Part shown: in pieces, positions 35,401-44,359 of the stretch
Layout: every line of letters starts with the position of its first letter
How positions within the stretch are numbered: position 1 is the first letter of the stretch
NCBI GenBank assembly: GCA_947579605.1
Contig: OX388305.1
Coordinates: 33,183,542-33,247,541 of the forward strand
Direction of reading: 5' to 3'
DNA: 64,000 nt
Source: Athripsodes cinereus
Taxonomy: Eukaryota > Arthropoda > Insecta > Trichoptera > Leptoceridae
Made by a program: the position numbers and the translations under genes
The notes under the pieces: generated by a model
What the model saw: only the letters and a program-made list of their open reading frames with translations
Database searches by the model: none
What the model was told of the DNA's origin: nothing

Positions 35401-38400
35401 AGAAATCGTAGTTAGAACAGGTGTTTTTATGCCGTGAATATTTTCTCCCACAACACCGATTGGTCTGGCGTCTAGTTACACATTTTTTACAGATATTTTT
35501 ACATATAGCAAGGAGAAACATCACAAGCCAGCCACCTTAATCATTCCCCAACGAAATATTGACAGTTGCAGCTTTGGTTTGCTTTGGTTCGACTAGGTTA
35601 TGTGTCTTCTCGTGAAACATCCCACATTGACGGTATTTTTCGTGTATTATCGCGTCTATAGCATCTAGCAAGGCCCTGAGAAGTCACCAAGTGATTACGG
35701 AGGAAGAATCACATCGTTTTCAGTAGAAATCGTAGTTAGAACAGGTGTTTTTATGCCGTGAATATTTTCTCCCACAACACCGATTGGTCTGGCGTCTAGT
35801 TACACATTTTTTACAGATATTTTTACATATAGCAAGGAGAAACATCACAAGCCAGCCACCTTAATCATTCCCCAACGAAATATTGACAGTTGCAGCTTTG
35901 GTTTGCTTTGGTTCGACTAGGTTATGTGTCTTCTCGTGAAACATCCCACATTGACGGTATTTTTCGTGTATTATCGCGTCTATAGCATCTAGCAAGGCCC
36001 TGAGAAGTCACCAAGTGATTACGGAGGAAGAATCACATCGTTTTCAGTAGAAATCGTAGTTAGAACAGGTGTTTTTATGCCGTGAATATTTTCTCCCACA
36101 ACACCGATTGGTCTGGCGTCTAGTTACACATTTTTTACAGATATTTTTACATATAGCAAGGAGAAACATCACAAGCCAGCCACCTTAATCATTCCCCAAC
36201 GAAATATTGACAGTTGCAGCTTTGGTTTGCTTTGGTTCGACTAGGTTATGTGTCTTCTCGTGAAACATCCCACATTGACGGTATTTTTCGTGTATTATCG
36301 CGTCTATAGCATCTAGCAAGGCCCTGAGAAGTCACCAAGTGATTACGGAGGAAGAATCACATCGTTTTCAGTAGAAATCGTAGTTAGAACAGGTGTTTTT
36401 ATGCCGTGAATATTTTCTCCCACAACACCGATTGGTCTGGCGTCTAGTTACACATTTTTTACAGATATTTTTACATATAGCAAGGAGAAACATCACAAGC
36501 CAGCCACCTTAATCATTCCCCAACGAAATATTGACAGTTGCAGCTTTGGTTTGCTTTGGTTCGACTAGGTTATGTGTCTTCTCGTGAAACATCCCACATT
36601 GACGGTATTTTTCGTGTATTATCGCGTCTATAGCATCTAGCAAGGCCCTGAGAAGTCACCAAGTGATTACGGAGGAAGAATCACATCGTTTTCAGTAGAA
36701 ATCGTAGTTAGAACAGGTGTTTTTATGCCGTGAATATTTTCTCCCACAACACCGATTGGTCTGGCGTCTAGTTACACATTTTTTACAGATATTTTTACAT
36801 ATAGCAAGGAGAAACATCACAAGCCAGCCACCTTAATCATTCCCCAACGAAATATTGACAGTTGCAGCTTTGGTTTGCTTTGGTTCGACTAGGTTATGTG
36901 TCTTCTCGTGAAACATCCCACATTGACGGTATTTTTCGTGTATTATCGCGTCTATAGCATCTAGCAAGGCCCTGAGAAGTCACCAAGTGATTACGGAGGA
37001 AGAATCACATCGTTTTCAGTAGAAATCGTAGTTAGAACAGGTGTTTTTATGCCGTGAATATTTTCTCCCACAACACCGATTGGTCTGGCGTCTAGTTACA
37101 CATTTTTTACAGATATTTTTACATATAGCAAGGAGAAACATCACAAGCCAGCCACCTTAATCATTCCCCAACGAAATATTGACAGTTGCAGCTTTGGTTT
37201 GCTTTGGTTCGACTAGGTTATGTGTCTTCTCGTGAAACATCCCACATTGACGGTATTTTTCGTGTATTATCGCGTCTATAGCATCTAGCAAGGCCCTGAG
37301 AAGTCACCAAGTGATTACGGAGGAAGAATCACATCGTTTTCAGTAGAAATCGTAGTTAGAACAGGTGTTTTTATGCCGTGAATATTTTCTCCCACAACAC
37401 CGATTGGTCTGGCGTCTAGTTACACATTTTTTACAGATATTTTTACATATAGCAAGGAGAAACATCACAAGCCAGCCACCTTAATCATTCCCCAACGAAA
37501 TATTGACAGTTGCAGCTTTGGTTTGCTTTGGTTCGACTAGGTTATGTGTCTTCTCGTGAAACATCCCACATTGACGGTATTTTTCGTGTATTATCGCGTC
37601 TATAGCATCTAGCAAGGCCCTGAGAAGTCACCAAGTGATTACGGAGGAAGAATCACATCGTTTTCAGTAGAAATCGTAGTTAGAACAGGTGTTTTTATGC
37701 CGTGAATATTTTCTCCCACAACACCGATTGGTCTGGCGTCTAGTTACACATTTTTTACAGATATTTTTACATATAGCAAGGAGAAACATCACAAGCCAGC
37801 CACCTTAATCATTCCCCAACGAAATATTGACAGTTGCAGCTTTGGTTTGCTTTGGTTCGACTAGGTTATGTGTCTTCTCGTGAAACATCCCACATTGACG
37901 GTATTTTTCGTGTATTATCGCGTCTATAGCATCTAGCAAGGCCCTGAGAAGTCACCAAGTGATTACGGAGGAAGAATCACATCGTTTTCAGTAGAAATCG
38001 TAGTTAGAACAGGTGTTTTTATGCCGTGAATATTTTCTCCCACAACACCGATTGGTCTGGCGTCTAGTTACACATTTTTTACAGATATTTTTACATATAG
38101 CAAGGAGAAACATCACAAGCCAGCCACCTTAATCATTCCCCAACGAAATATTGACAGTTGCAGCTTTGGTTTGCTTTGGTTCGACTAGGTTATGTGTCTT
38201 CTCGTGAAACATCCCACATTGACGGTATTTTTCGTGTATTATCGCGTCTATAGCATCTAGCAAGGCCCTGAGAAGTCACCAAGTGATTACGGAGGAAGAA
38301 TCACATCGTTTTCAGTAGAAATCGTAGTTAGAACAGGTGTTTTTATGCCGTGAATATTTTCTCCCACAACACCGATTGGTCTGGCGTCTAGTTACACATT

Positions 38401-41400
38401 TTTTACAGATATTTTTACATATAGCAAGGAGAAACATCACAAGCCAGCCACCTTAATCATTCCCCAACGAAATATTGACAGTTGCAGCTTTGGTTTGCTT
38501 TGGTTCGACTAGGTTATGTGTCTTCTCGTGAAACATCCCACATTGACGGTATTTTTCGTGTATTATCGCGTCTATAGCATCTAGCAAGGCCCTGAGAAGT
38601 CACCAAGTGATTACGGAGGAAGAATCACATCGTTTTCAGTAGAAATCGTAGTTAGAACAGGTGTTTTTATGCCGTGAATATTTTCTCCCACAACACCGAT
38701 TGGTCTGGCGTCTAGTTACACATTTTTTACAGATATTTTTACATATAGCAAGGAGAAACATCACAAGCCAGCCACCTTAATCATTCCCCAACGAAATATT
38801 GACAGTTGCAGCTTTGGTTTGCTTTGGTTCGACTAGGTTATGTGTCTTCTCGTGAAACATCCCACATTGACGGTATTTTTCGTGTATTATCGCGTCTATA
38901 GCATCTAGCAAGGCCCTGAGAAGTCACCAAGTGATTACGGAGGAAGAATCACATCGTTTTCAGTAGAAATCGTAGTTAGAACAGGTGTTTTTATGCCGTG
39001 AATATTTTCTCCCACAACACCGATTGGTCTGGCGTCTAGTTACACATTTTTTACAGATATTTTTACATATAGCAAGGAGAAACATCACAAGCCAGCCACC
39101 TTAATCATTCCCCAACGAAATATTGACAGTTGCAGCTTTGGTTTGCTTTGGTTCGACTAGGTTATGTGTCTTCTCGTGAAACATCCCACATTGACGGTAT
39201 TTTTCGTGTATTATCGCGTCTATAGCATCTAGCAAGGCCGGCCCGCAGGGTCGAATTTCAGAAACGAAATGACCTTGAAGTACTTGAGAGTACTGAGAAA
39301 TGCTAACAAGTCTCAGACTCTGGGAAAGGAAACTCCTGCTCTACTCCTCCATGTATTAGGAGGCGGGCAACGTCAAAAGTAACGACGTAGTAGACAGGGA
39401 CCGATTGTTGGTCGGTATAAGCTAACAACCAACCCTTCTTAACGGAAGATGTTGGAAAGGGCACTCTCTTGCCCGGAGGAGCTAAAATCTTCTCAAAGGC
39501 GGAGGAACCTTCGAGGTCAACGGCATGAGGATGTGGAATGCAAGGGAAGCTACCACATTAAAGGCTCTAGCAGCATCCCAAAGTACCAACGAATTATGAA
39601 AATGATAAGATCTTTAGTAAAATCTTCCGGAGGTAAAATAGACCCCCGTTCGGCTCTCCGGGTGGGGTCTGCTCTAGATCTTGTCATTATGCAGAGTACA
39701 CACGAGAAAGAAGAAGAGGATGTGAGAAGAAAACAAACCAACAGAAACAGCACACAAGGAAGATACGCCACCTGGAACGTCAGAACGTTGCTGCAGAACA
39801 GTAAGCTTGACAACCTAAAAGAAGAGATGAAGAAAATGAAATTAAGCGCGTTAGGAATCTCTGAGATGAGATGGCCTAATCCTGGAGATATGTGGACGGG
39901 AGAGTTTCGACTGATCCATAGCGGTAGTATAGAGGGGAAACCGGGGCAAGGGGGGGTAGGAATCATGTTTAGTAAGGATTTGGGGAGGAGAGTAAAGGGG
40001 TATGTACAGTATGGAGGTAGAATTATTTTAGTCAAGCTAGACACCAGACCCGTAGATACAATACTCATTCAGGTTTACATGCCAACATCTAGCCATAGCG
40101 ACGAAGAAATTGAGAGCATATACGAAAACATCCAGAAATTGCTAGATGACACAAAAGCTGAGGAAAATGTGATTGTAATGGGAGACTGGAACGCAGTAGT
40201 TGGGGAAGAAAGAGAGGGATCAATCGTAGGAGCGTATGGGCTGGGCATTAGAAACGATAGAGGCAACCGTCTTATTGAATTTTGTGCCAAAAATAAAATG
40301 GTTATAGCAAACACATGGTTCCAGCACCACTTTAGACATCGTTATACGTGGAAATCTCCCGGAGACAGATTCCGGTCGCAGATTGACTACATTTTAACGC
40401 GGCAACGGTATAGAAACCAAATTAAAGACTGCAGGAGCTATGCAGGCCCGGACATTGATAGCGACCATAATATGGTTGTGGCGGAAACCATACTGAAATT
40501 CAAAAGGCTCGAGAAGAGAACCACAAAAAGATGGGACTTAAAGCTTTTGAAAACAAAAGAAGTAAAAGAGAAATACGACGAAAAAACTAAGGTTTGCGAT
40601 TTTGAGAGCAATGAAAGTGTAAACAGAGTATGGGAGAAAATCAAAGAGAAAATTACTACAGCGGCAGATGAGGTAATAGAGAAAAGAAAGCCGCAAGCTA
40701 GGAAAGAATGGATTACGGTCGATATATTAGAAATGATTGAAGAAAGAAGGAGGCTAAAGAACTCGAGAACAGAAGAAGGAAAAAAGGAATATAAAATCTT
40801 GAGAAACAAAATCAACAGGGAGTCCAAATTGAGAAAGGAATGCTATCTGCAAGAAAAATGCAGGAATATCAACAGAAATATAAAACAAAGGAAATTTGAA
40901 ACTGCATATTCTGAAGTCAAGAATTTTTACAATGATAAGACACAACCACGATGTGCTATCCAAGATCAAAACGGCAAACTACTGTTTGAGGATGAATTGA
41001 TTGTTAAAAGGTGGAAAGAATACCTAGAACAACTTTACAAAGGAAAGAACATACTTGAGGAATGTAAAGCACTGGAAACAGAATATGACAAAGAAAATAA
41101 TGGAGATGACATCTTAAGAAGTGAATTTGATAATGCCTTATCAAAATTGAAAGACGGCAAAGCACCAGGTATTGACCTAATTCCATCAGAGTTGCTTAAA
41201 TGCGCAGGAAGCGGCATGCTTGACACTTTGTATAAGCTTGTCTGCAAAATATATAACACAGGAGAGATACCTGAGGACTTTGCCAAATGTCTGATACGAG
41301 CGCTACCTAAGAAAACAGGCACGACAAAGTGCGAACAACACAGAACATTAAGCATGATATCACACGCTTCTAAGATACTCACCAACATTATAATGAAAAG

Positions 41401-43769
41401 GGCGGAAAGTAAAATCAACGAAACACTTTCAGAAGATCAATTTGGATTCCGCAAAGAGACAGGTACAAGAGATGCAATTCTGAGTCTAAGACTTGTTCTT
41501 GAAAAGAGAATAACAGTAAATAGAAACACGTATGTAGCATTCATCGACCTAGAAAAAGCATTCGATAAAGTAGAATGGGAACAACTTTTTAAGACTCTAA
41601 ACCAGATAGGAATGAGCTATAAGGACAGAAGAGCAATCTGGAGCCTATACAAGAATGAAATGGCTGTAATTAAAAGCGGAGAGAGCTGCGCAGAAGCGAG
41701 GGTAGAACAAGGTGTGAGACAGGGATGCTCAATGTCGCCAGCACTCTTTAACTGCTATATACAGCGAGCTATTGATGAACTCAGAGAAGAAATGAAGAAC
41801 TGGACAGGAGTAAAAATAAATGGGAAAAAAGTCGACATGATTAGATATGCAGACGACATAGCACTGCTCGCAGACTCCGAGATGGAGCTGAACGAAGCCT
41901 TAGGGAAAATGGAAAGTATACTGTTGTCAAAGTACAACATGAAAATAAATAAAGATAAAACAAAATGTATGGTCGTTGGAAGGGAGGAAGCGACTGCGAA
42001 CATTGCCATAAATGGAGTGAGCATCAAACAAGTAAGAGAATTCGTGTACTTGGGCAGCAGAATAAACCAGGACGGACGCTCCAAATCAGAAATTGTGAGC
42101 AGAATAAACCAGGCACGAATTGCCTTTAACAAAAAATCCAAAATATTAGAATCCCCTAATATTGATCTAAGCGTGAGGAAGAATCTCACTAAAGCCTTTG
42201 TGTGGAGCATTTTGTTATATGGGTGCGAGACGTGGACCATCAGCAAGAGGGAAAGCGGACGGTTAGCGGCATTTGAAATGTGGTGCTATAGACGCATGCT
42301 GAAGATTCATTGGTCGGAACACGTCGAAAACGAAGAAGTGTTAACCAGGGTTGGCGAAAAAAGGCAACTCCTCAAAAGAATCTGCCAACAACGAGCTAAT
42401 TGGATTGGCCACAACATCAGGCACCCAGGACTGCTCATCGCAATCGCAGAGGGCAGGACCGAAGGCACAAATGGCAGAGGTCGACCGAGAGACGCCTATA
42501 TGGACCAACTGAAGAGGGACATGAGCTGTGGCTCATATATGGAGTTGAAGAGACTAGCTGAGAATAGGGAGGAGTGGAGAAATAAGTCAAAACTCGTTGC
42601 AGACCAATCCAATGGATTGTAACTCATTATATAGGTAAATCAAAATGGTGCCTACTCAAGTACATAATTAATCCATCTAAATATAACTGCTAATAAACGA
42701 TAATCGCGAATTAAATAATTATGTACCTAAGTAAGTATTCCCGCTTGCAAGTTGACACATGGGGGAAATCATAGAGATTGTCAACCTGTGGTGTTCGATA
42801 TATTAAATCGGAAAAATTCTATGTTGAGTTTAACTCTTGATAAACAAAAAAAAATGAGTAGGTATGTTAATAGAAAATTTCCTTGATCAAAACGAGTGGT
42901 TGACCTTTCAACATAAAATAAATCGACATACTTACTAAGAATGGAATAAAAATTTAAAAATAATTAAAAGCAAATGATTAGACCAAAATTTGTAAAAAGT
43001 CGTCAGAATTTGTAATGAAACAGGAAGTACCGCTGATAAAATAAATAGATATCTACGTAAACTTACCCTTGATTTCCTACGCTGACAATTTTATGTGCAC
43101 TTATCGTGAAAATTTCCTCTTGATCATACGAATTGTTCGCATATTGGAAAAGTCTAAGTTCTGCATTGAAAATTGACTCTCCTACGGGTGCCTCTGATAC
43201 ATCAAACCAAAGTCTCCTTCCCTTCTCATGCCTCAATCCAGCCCCGTGGTGATCTGGAAGAGATAAGTTTAAATAAAATACTGCACACTCAGCTGTTAAT
43301 GTAGGTAAGTTATAAATATGTAGGTATTGTACAGTATGAAAACGACGTATCAAAATAATAATATATGTATTACAAAATTTAAATTTAGCGCTTTACTTTT
43401 GCTTTGAAAGGTCATAATGACATCGCTCTGATCTATCGCTTGAAGATCTTCCCCACTTAACATCATTTTGGAACTTCTTGTAGGTCTCGCTTCATTCTCC
43501 TCCGCTAGAGATTTATACACATCCAACAAAAATATTGGAGCTGATTTATTGAGAGGAACATTCCTTGCTTTCAAGGGTCTTGATGGTAAACCTAAAAGAT
43601 CTAATATTTCATGTTCCACTAGCATCCTTTCACGACGCGTCATTCCTCGTTGAATTATTGTTTGATCTAGTCCATTGTCGATATATAATCCTGATAAAGA
43701 AGCGTTGACAACGAGAAATATACAACACAACACAAAACATGTAAAAACACGAGATAAACAAAACGCCAT
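26478..43769 (-). CDS. gbb: BMP ligand glass bottom boat (gbb/60A, BMP5-8 type)
   Basis: Seven minus-strand coding exons join in frame to 415 residues: 43397-43769, 43067-43253, 32181-32335, 30837-31031, 28385-28461, 27408-27542 and 26478-26603. The product is a secreted TGF-beta-family signal: signal peptide, prodomain ([42 protein letters not shown]), furin site RKKR in exon 4, then a mature domain of about 133 residues. The mature domain has the cysteine-knot pattern: [69 protein letters not shown] and the C-terminal KSCGCH. All seven cysteines are present, including the one for the inter-chain disulfide, and NAT is a likely N-glycosylation site. These features fit BMP5-8/gbb better than Dpp. 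Exons 1 and 2 are 143 bp apart, then intron 2 is 10.7 kb and holds an antisense 8.2 kb retrotransposon. Start: the only Met before a signal peptide ([20 protein letters not shown]). Confidence 0.96.
27141..27278. repeat. Inverted repeat, about 45 bp arms, gbb intron 6
   Basis: ATCAAACACTGTTTCATTCC and the inverted counterpart ATCAAACACTGTTTGATTCC lie within arms that also share ATATTTAAATT and ACTATG. It is a MITE-like hairpin lying between gbb exons 6 and 7. Confidence 0.75.
27645..27750 (-). mobile_element. Decayed RTE-like LINE 3' end
   Basis: CCCTCACACCGTGTCTCAGG followed by TGGGATAGGCAGAGAAAACGG matches the 3' termini at 660 and 9093. It is preceded by CTATCTATCTAT, the same type of tail as at 644. 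Confidence 0.6.
28119..28293 (-). mobile_element. tRNA-derived SINE (family A), copy 5
   Basis: A full-length minus-orientation copy in the gbb intron between exons 5 and 6, with head GTTGGTAGCCTGGAGGTAGA and B-box GGTTCGATCCC read on the minus strand. Confidence 0.85.
28672..28885 (+). mobile_element. RTE-like LINE C-terminal fragment, decayed
   Basis: Reads [10 protein letters not shown], stop, QMSWLRYI in the plus frame, the IEGRRG-GR--MSWL family with stops. It ends with TTTAAGAAGAAG. It lies in gbb intron 4, antisense to the gene. Confidence 0.65.
29688..30075. mobile_element. TA-flanked MITE (mariner-like)
   Basis: The ends TCGTCCCTCTTCTGACTAAC are identical over 20 bases as inverted repeats and are flanked by TA (29686-29687 and 30076-30077). 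388 bp with no transposase, in gbb intron 4. Confidence 0.82.
30307..30560. repeat. Long inverted repeat, about 48 bp arms
   Basis: The left arm starts TCGTGGGTTTTATGCTAGAA and the inverted right arm TCGTGGGTTCAATGCTAGAA. Both continue ATAGACAACTCAAA or similar. A MITE-like foldback element in gbb intron 4. No clear target duplication. Confidence 0.8.
31164..31399 (-). mobile_element. Short repeat family B (SINE-like), copy 3
   Basis: 236 bp with the family's fixed ends (ACCATCACGG and GTGCTCCACGG). It lies in gbb intron 3, just 133 bp from exon 4. Confidence 0.75.
31500..31670 (+). repeat. Retroelement 3' tail ending in (TTTA)n
   Basis: GACGTTGCTCAGCAACAAGT then CGCCTTTTGGGCC, ending AGTAAAGATTTATTTATTTA. 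It has the look of a non-LTR or SINE 3' end; no coding part. Confidence 0.4.
31951..32095 (-). mobile_element. Short repeat family B, partial copy
   Basis: Carries only the half from ACATTCAGGATGGGTGGC to TGCTCCATGG. It ends 86 bases before gbb exon 3, close to that exon's splice donor side. Confidence 0.65.
32391..32706. mobile_element. hAT MITE, uninterrupted copy
   Basis: Ends CAGTGATATGTTACAACTAG and (inverted) CAGTGATATGTTATACCTAG. Perfect 8-base duplication ATGTGAAA at 32383-32390 and 32707-32714. This 316 bp copy is the empty-site reference for the interrupted copy at 16787-17362. It lies in gbb intron 2, 56 bases from exon 3. Confidence 0.92.
33023..33437 (-). mobile_element. Short repeat family B, broken copies
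   Basis: A partial piece at 33023-33072 is followed by a near-complete copy at 33093-33437. The latter is split by about 110 bases of unrelated sequence (33188-33297) placed after the AAATTAAGAT segment. Confidence 0.6.
33440..34404. other. gbb intron 2, AT-rich flank of the retrotransposon
   Basis: No gene is supported. It contains a small hairpin at 33621-33661 (stem CACTGCCACCT, loop of 7, outer CTAGA pairs). The left copy of the retrotransposon's target duplication begins right at the end. Confidence 0.5.
34411..39239 (+). repeat. 324 bp tandem array, 14.9 units
   Basis: The phrase AATCACATCGTTTTCAGTAG recurs every 324 bases (34411, 34735, 35059, ... 38947). The last unit is cut after AAGGCC at 39239, where the unique leader starts. 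Fourteen full periods plus 293 bp make 4829 bp. By eye I see no base difference among units. 324 is a multiple of three, yet no long ORF runs through, so every frame has stops and the array is noncoding. If a unit is taken to begin at CTGAGAAG, right after AAGGCC, the first (leftmost) unit lacks its first 31 bases while all others are complete. Confidence 0.97.
39240..39448 (+). promoter_or_regulatory. Unique structured 5' leader of the retrotransposon
   Basis: 209 bases between array and ORF. Visible pairings: GCCCGC (39241-39246) with GCGGGC (39363-39368) closing a domain. Inside it are AGGGTC/GACCTT with ATTTC/GAAAT (39247-39276), AGTACT-TGAG-AGTACT (39279-39294) and CTCC/GGAG (39347-39362). 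Just outside, ACGTC/GACGT (39370-39388). It is probably a folded 5' UTR. Its function is unknown. Confidence 0.55.
39449..42622 (+). CDS. RTE-like endonuclease/reverse transcriptase polyprotein
   Basis: A 1057-residue intact ORF. An apurinic-endonuclease-type nicking domain spans about 105-345 ([39 protein letters not shown]). A linker follows, then a reverse transcriptase at about 565-830 with [41 protein letters not shown] near 698, [14 protein letters not shown] and the catalytic [10 protein letters not shown] near 800. The C-terminal region carries [24 protein letters not shown] and [10 protein letters not shown]. Such proteins nick target DNA and copy their RNA at the nick. The domain order, single ORF and very short 3' region fit the RTE clade. 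No frameshift or stop is seen and all named catalytic motifs are present, so it may be active. The first Met is used; Met50 is an alternative. Confidence 0.95.
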   Translation: MLERALSCPEELKSSQRRRNLRGQRHEDVECKGSYHIKGSSSIPKYQRIMKMIRSLVKSSGGKIDPRSALRVGSALDLVIMQSTHEKEEEDVRRKQTNRNSTQGRYATWNVRTLLQNSKLDNLKEEMKKMKLSALGISEMRWPNPGDMWTGEFRLIHSGSIEGKPGQGGVGIMFSKDLGRRVKGYVQYGGRIILVKLDTRPVDTILIQVYMPTSSHSDEEIESIYENIQKLLDDTKAEENVIVMGDWNAVVGEEREGSIVGAYGLGIRNDRGNRLIEFCAKNKMVIANTWFQHHFRHRYTWKSPGDRFRSQIDYILTRQRYRNQIKDCRSYAGPDIDSDHNMVVAETILKFKRLEKRTTKRWDLKLLKTKEVKEKYDEKTKVCDFESNESVNRVWEKIKEKITTAADEVIEKRKPQARKEWITVDILEMIEERRRLKNSRTEEGKKEYKILRNKINRESKLRKECYLQEKCRNINRNIKQRKFETAYSEVKNFYNDKTQPRCAIQDQNGKLLFEDELIVKRWKEYLEQLYKGKNILEECKALETEYDKENNGDDILRSEFDNALSKLKDGKAPGIDLIPSELLKCAGSGMLDTLYKLVCKIYNTGEIPEDFAKCLIRALPKKTGTTKCEQHRTLSMISHASKILTNIIMKRAESKINETLSEDQFGFRKETGTRDAILSLRLVLEKRITVNRNTYVAFIDLEKAFDKVEWEQLFKTLNQIGMSYKDRRAIWSLYKNEMAVIKSGESCAEARVEQGVRQGCSMSPALFNCYIQRAIDELREEMKNWTGVKINGKKVDMIRYADDIALLADSEMELNEALGKMESILLSKYNMKINKDKTKCMVVGREEATANIAINGVSIKQVREFVYLGSRINQDGRSKSEIVSRINQARIAFNKKSKILESPNIDLSVRKNLTKAFVWSILLYGCETWTISKRESGRLAAFEMWCYRRMLKIHWSEHVENEEVLTRVGEKRQLLKRICQQRANWIGHNIRHPGLLIAIAEGRTEGTNGRGRPRDAYMDQLKRDMSCGSYMELKRLAENREEWRNKSKLVADQSNGL
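42643..43066. other. gbb intron 2, right flank; nothing recognised
   Basis: AT-rich intron sequence between the retrotransposon's right target duplication and gbb exon 2. Confidence 0.5.
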
Positions 43770-44178
43770 AGTGTGAGAATGGTCAATAATATTATCGCAT
43801 CGCCGGACTGTCGAACATCACGGACACTTGGAAACTGCAGGCATGTCCATTACATTATATCTATAAACGTATACCATACCACAACTTCAATAGGATAGGA
43901 GTCGAGTAGGTAGGTAAAATAAATTATAAACATAAAACAAGGCGGATAAACAAGTTATTCCACCAGCATCACCCAAACTTTTGTATAAATAAATCTATTT
44001 ACTTCAGCAAGAAACATGCCGATACGGGTAATAATTATAATCTTAACAATCCTACTCACACACAAACACCTGTAAAATCTTTGTTTACGTATAATTTTAG
44101 TACGTGTTGGCAAATGTTATTATAATTGAACCATTCAAATTGATTAATAATAAATTAAGACTTTGAATGGATACATAC
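43770..44178. promoter_or_regulatory. gbb upstream region
   Basis: The 5' UTR and promoter of gbb should lie here. No TATA box or initiator could be fixed with confidence. The first 100 bases are relatively GC-rich (GCATCGCCGGACTGTCGAAC), unlike the flank. Confidence 0.35.
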
Positions 44179-44353
44179 TAGTTCGTCGGTAGCCTGGATG
44201 AAGAGTCTCGGCCTTCAGAACAAGGGGTCCGTGGTTCGATCCCAGGTGCCGGCAAACTCCCCTTTCACGGCACAAGCTTTTAGCTTAGTGTGAAAGGTGT
44301 ATAAGGTTGTATTTGGGTTTATAACAAAACCCAGATTTATCTTTAAAAAAAAG
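44179..44353 (+). mobile_element. tRNA-derived SINE (family A), copy 6
   Basis: A full-length plus copy about 0.4 kb upstream of gbb: head GTTCGTCGGTAGCCTGGATG, B-box GGTTCGATCCC, end ACCCAGATTTATC plus A-rich tail. Confidence 0.87.
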
Positions 44354-44359
44354 TACATA

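Larger units (their letters stand above)
34405..42642 (+). mobile_element. RTE-like retrotransposon with tandem 5' monomers, TSD-flanked
   Basis: The whole block (tandem array, unique 5' leader, single ORF, 9-base 3' stub) is bracketed by TAGGTAAATCA at 34405-34415 and 42632-42642, an 11-base direct repeat. Removing one copy and the insert rejoins plain AT-rich gbb intron. The last five bases (AATCA) of the left copy are also the start of the repeat unit, so the strict duplication could be as short as 6 bases plus microhomology. The element lies antisense to gbb in its second intron. Full coding capacity and identical repeats point to a young insertion. Confidence 0.8.

Noticed and set aside
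34411..39239. CRISPR array or ordinary centromere-type satellite
   Set aside because: Units are head to tail without spacers, so not CRISPR. A pure satellite is less likely because the array ends exactly at the retrotransposon leader and the whole block is bracketed by the same 11 bases.
39240..39448. HDV-like or hammerhead ribozyme at the retrotransposon 5' end
   Set aside because: A P1-like helix, a P3-like hairpin before it and a P4-like hairpin after it can be drawn, but no complementary P2 strand or convincing catalytic C context is present, and no CTGATGA...GAAA hammerhead core was seen here or in the monomer.
39550..42246. Several minus-strand ORFs of 60-172 codons
   Set aside because: All lie opposite the retrotransposon polyprotein and are hydrophobic antisense products of its Lys/Glu-rich codons.
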